A stretch of DNA of 64,000 nt, from NCBI GenBank assembly GCA_047974565.1, contig JBKECN010000088.1, positions 1 to 64,000 of the forward strand. Direction: 5' to 3'. The position numbers and the translations under genes are program-made. Positions 61,887-64,000 of this stretch are shown piece by piece (position 1 is the stretch's first letter; every line of letters starts with the position of its first letter). Origin of the DNA: JBDIAG01 sp047974565. Lineage in GTDB: Bacteria > Actinomycetota > Actinomycetes > Actinomycetales > CAWJMD01. The notes beneath the pieces are model-generated. The model was not told where the DNA came from. It was given only the letters and a program-made list of their open reading frames with translations, and searched no databases.

Positions 61887-62777
61887 GTGGGAGCCCGCTT
61901 CGTCACGTGGTGGTTCCCCGACCTGCCGCTGGCCCGAGTGGCCGTCTTGCGGGTGCTCATCTACCTCTTCGTCATCTGGGACGTCTTCTATCTCACCCAG
62001 GACGTGATCGGGCACGGCTACGCCCCCGACTTGGCGGCACCGTTGTGGCTGGGGCGGGCCTTGCAACTGCCCGACCCGTCCCCCCTGCTGGCCCAGATCC
62101 TGCGGGTGGTCATCGTCGTCAGTGCCCTGGTGGCCGCCAGCGGCAGACTGCCCCGTCTGGCCGGGGCGAGCGTGGCCGTCTCCTTCACCTGGTGGATGCT
62201 CGACTCGCAGGGCTTCGGCTATGTGTCACACGACCACCTGGCACTCGTGGTGGCCACCTGGGTGCTCCCGACCGTGGGGCCCGCGAGCTTCACAGACACG
62301 GCCACCAGTCAGCGCGCCGGGTGGGCCCTGCGGGTGGTGATGGTGGCCGTGGTGGCCACCTACTTCGGGTCCTTCTTCTCCAAATGGGTGCGCTCGGGCA
62401 CGCCCTGGGCTTGGGCCAACAGCGCGGTCTTCGTCTGGGCCATCATGCGCCGCGGATCGATCTTCGTGCAGTGGACCTTGCAGGTGCCCTGGCTGCTGAC
62501 CGCCGGGCAGTGGGTCCTGCTCACCGCCGAACTGCTCTCACCCCTGGTGCTGGGGCTGCACAGCCGCTGGCTGCTGGCAGCGGTGGTCTTCTTCTTCGGC
62601 TTCCACTTCATGACGTGGGTGGCCCTGGGCATCCACTTCCTGCCGACCGTTGTCTGTTGGTTCGCCTTCTTCCCGCTGGAACGGCTACCCGTCTGGCTCG
62701 CGAACCGGTGGGCGGCTCTTCGCGGTACCCAGGCCGGCGCGCCACCCGGCCGACCGGCCAAGCCCGAGAGCGTCTGA
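61887..62777 (+). CDS. HTTM-like integral membrane protein
   Basis: A 296-residue protein with seven or more membrane segments, typical of small actinobacterial members of the HTTM (vitamin-K carboxylase membrane) group without a carboxylase domain. Segments include VAVLRVLIYLFVIWDVFYL, VVMVAVVATYFGSFFSKWV and FFFGFHFMTWVALGIHFLP. -10 box TAGGGT (61874-61879) lies 7 nt before GTG 61887, so the mRNA is probably leaderless; GTG 61878 is a less likely start. The function is unknown. Confidence 0.72.
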   Translation: MGARFVTWWFPDLPLARVAVLRVLIYLFVIWDVFYLTQDVIGHGYAPDLAAPLWLGRALQLPDPSPLLAQILRVVIVVSALVAASGRLPRLAGASVAVSFTWWMLDSQGFGYVSHDHLALVVATWVLPTVGPASFTDTATSQRAGWALRVVMVAVVATYFGSFFSKWVRSGTPWAWANSAVFVWAIMRRGSIFVQWTLQVPWLLTAGQWVLLTAELLSPLVLGLHSRWLLAAVVFFFGFHFMTWVALGIHFLPTVVCWFAFFPLERLPVWLANRWAALRGTQAGAPPGRPAKPESV

Positions 62778-62853
62778 GCGGCTGTCACCGAGTTGCCGAT
62801 CACCCCTGGACCACGAGGTCGGCGGGAGACGGCCGGCTACCACCACGCATCCG

Positions 62854-63609
62854 TCAGCCGCCGGTGGAGACCCCGAAGAGCGTGCCGATGGCCCAGGTGA
62901 CCGCCATCGCGATGGCCCCGCCGATCAGCACTCGGGTCATCGCCGGACGAGCCGGTGCCCCACCCAGGCGCGCCGATACCCACCCGGTGAGCGCCAGGGC
63001 CACCAGAACGGTGACGAAGGTGACCGGAATCCTGGCCGAGCCGCCGGGAGTGAGCAGGATGGCCAGCATCGGCAGCAGGGCGCCGATGCTGAACGCGATG
63101 GCCGATGCGACCGCGGCAACCACCGGGTTGGTGAGTTCCTCGGCGTCGATCCCGAGTTCGGCGCGCAGGTGCGCCTTGAGCGGATCGGCCGCGGTGAGTT
63201 CGCTGGCCACCGCCTCGGCGGTCTTCTCGCTCAGGCCCATGTCCCGGTAGATCCCCTTGAGTTCCTCGAACTCCGCCGCGGGGGTCTCGGCCAGCTCGCG
63301 ACTCTCCTTGTGAATGAGCGCCTTCTCGGTGTCACGTTGAGTCGACACCGAGACGTACTCGCCCAGGGCCATGGACACCGCACCGGCGAGCAGGCCGGCT
63401 ATCCCAGCGCTGAAGATCGCATGGGTGTCGGTGGGATCGACCGCAGCCACACCGACCACCAGGCCGGCGGTCGAGACGATTCCGTCGTTGGCCCCCAGAA
63501 CCCCGGCCCGCAGCCAGTTCAGCCGATCGCCCACATCGTGGTGTGGATCGGTGCCGTGAACGCTCCGCTCGCGTTCGAGGGCGTCGTCCGAGTTGTCGTT
63601 GCTGGTCAT
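62854..63609 (-). CDS. VIT1/CCC1-family transporter
   Basis: A 251-residue iron/manganese-type membrane transporter. LRAGVLGANDGIVSTAGLVVGV, SMALGEYVSVSTQRDTE (acidic residues that bind metal) and RAELGIDAEELTNPVVAAVASA (in parts) are family features; five membrane segments are present. ATG 63609 starts MTSNDNSDD. In plants and fungi this family loads metal into vacuoles; in bacteria it probably exports Fe/Mn ions. Confidence 0.9.
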   Translation of the reverse strand: MTSNDNSDDALERERSVHGTDPHHDVGDRLNWLRAGVLGANDGIVSTAGLVVGVAAVDPTDTHAIFSAGIAGLLAGAVSMALGEYVSVSTQRDTEKALIHKESRELAETPAAEFEELKGIYRDMGLSEKTAEAVASELTAADPLKAHLRAELGIDAEELTNPVVAAVASAIAFSIGALLPMLAILLTPGGSARIPVTFVTVLVALALTGWVSARLGGAPARPAMTRVLIGGAIAMAVTWAIGTLFGVSTGG

Positions 63610-63613
63610 CCGG

Positions 63614-64000
63614 TCAGGGTGCCAGGGCCGTGGCGCCCGGCGCCGGTAAGGGTGACCTCGCCTGCCGGTCCGCCGGCACGACCTCATTCTTACTGTCAGG
63701 CCAGGCGACCACTTCACGCACCGTGGGCTCGCCCACGGCGCGTCCGTCGCGCAACTGCCGCTGCTCACGCATGAGGTAGACCTGCACGAAGGCGGGCTGG
63801 CTCGGGTGGAGCCCGGCGTGGGCGTCGACGATGCCCTGCAGCACCGAGGGGTCGGCACGGATCCTGGCGACCTGGGACTCGACCTCACTGCGGCCGACGC
63901 CCACCCCGTTCGGCGTGAGCCGGACCGGGATGCGCTCTCCGGTGGTGGTCAAGGCCTCTACATGAAAGCTCACGACGCTGCCGTTCGGATCCTTGGCAGC
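63614..64000 (-). CDS. unknown protein, 5' end beyond the window
   Basis: The frame is open from the right edge to a stop at 63614. The earliest in-window start, GTG 63973, gives 119 residues (VSFHVEALTTTGERIPV...), but the frame continues upstream (AAKDPNGSV), so the real start may lie outside. No family is recognised. RTLTPNGVGVGRS-like beta-rich and then helical sequence is followed by a Pro/Ala-rich tail. It is 4 bp from the VIT-type gene. Confidence 0.5.
   Translation of the reverse strand, partial: AAKDPNGSVVSFHVEALTTTGERIPVRLTPNGVGVGRSEVESQVARIRADPSVLQGIVDAHAGLHPSQPAFVQVYLMREQRQLRDGRAVGEPTVREVVAWPDSKNEVVPADRQARSPLPAPGATALAP

Overview
The window is chromosomal DNA from a high-GC Gram-positive bacterium (Actinomycetota, possibly Micrococcales; genus not determined). 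Pointers are the GC-rich third codon positions, many GTG starts, ATGA/GTGA gene overlaps, TANNNT -10 boxes placed 6-8 nt before start codons (leaderless genes), and actinobacterial families: DUF3263, a LytR_C protein, a Ddn-like F420 enzyme, a ThrE exporter, a MerR/B12 light regulator and a GlnR-type box.

Layout. 0.4-1.8 kb: decayed IS256 and IS21 transposase remnants. 1.9-9.0 kb: an OmpR-type two-component system with a GT-C membrane protein, divergent from a tightly overlapped operon (GT2-DUF2064 fusion, methyltransferase, membrane-anchored molybdopterin oxidoreductase, small membrane protein). 9.3-16.8 kb: nitrogen block with an NCS1-type permease behind a well-spaced GlnR box, urease genes ureAB-C-F-G-D without ureE, and a double GNAT protein. 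17-19.7 kb: F420-type enzyme, DUF389 membrane protein, Ogt. 19.9-25.8 kb: GH3 beta-glucosidase, an MFS sugar carrier split by a 927-bp IS5-family element, and a LacI regulator with a palindromic operator.

25.9-41.9 kb is the most unusual part: two lanthipeptide systems side by side. A class V-type operon has an APH-fold kinase, a HopA1-type lyase, three 50-51-residue precursors, an LLM F420 oxidoreductase, a LanD-type flavoprotein, a kinase-like protein without visible catalytic residues, an M16 protease with HxxEH and an ABC exporter. Next to it lie a LuxR-type response regulator, a DesK-type kinase, a small membrane protein, a class II LanM and a 40-residue single-cysteine precursor. All three class V precursors end in Thr-x4-Cys, which fits a C-terminal aminovinyl-(methyl)cysteine ring made with the LanD enzyme. 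Four intergenic sites in this region share an ATGTCAT-N16/17-T[GA]G element, suggesting common control.

42-64 kb is mostly housekeeping or conserved: SDR reductase, GH31 glycosidase, a helicase-like ATPase with an altered Walker A, ThrE exporter, uracil-DNA glycosylase, DUF3263, LytR_C, FAD oxidoreductase, phytoene/squalene synthase-photolyase pair divergent from a CarH/LitR-type regulator, dTDP-rhamnose genes (rfbA, rfbB, fused rfbC-rfbD), an HTTM-like membrane protein, a VIT-family transporter and a partial unknown gene at the edge.

A recurring oddity is unrelated 16-21-bp tandem repeats (2-6 copies) in many of the intergenic gaps.
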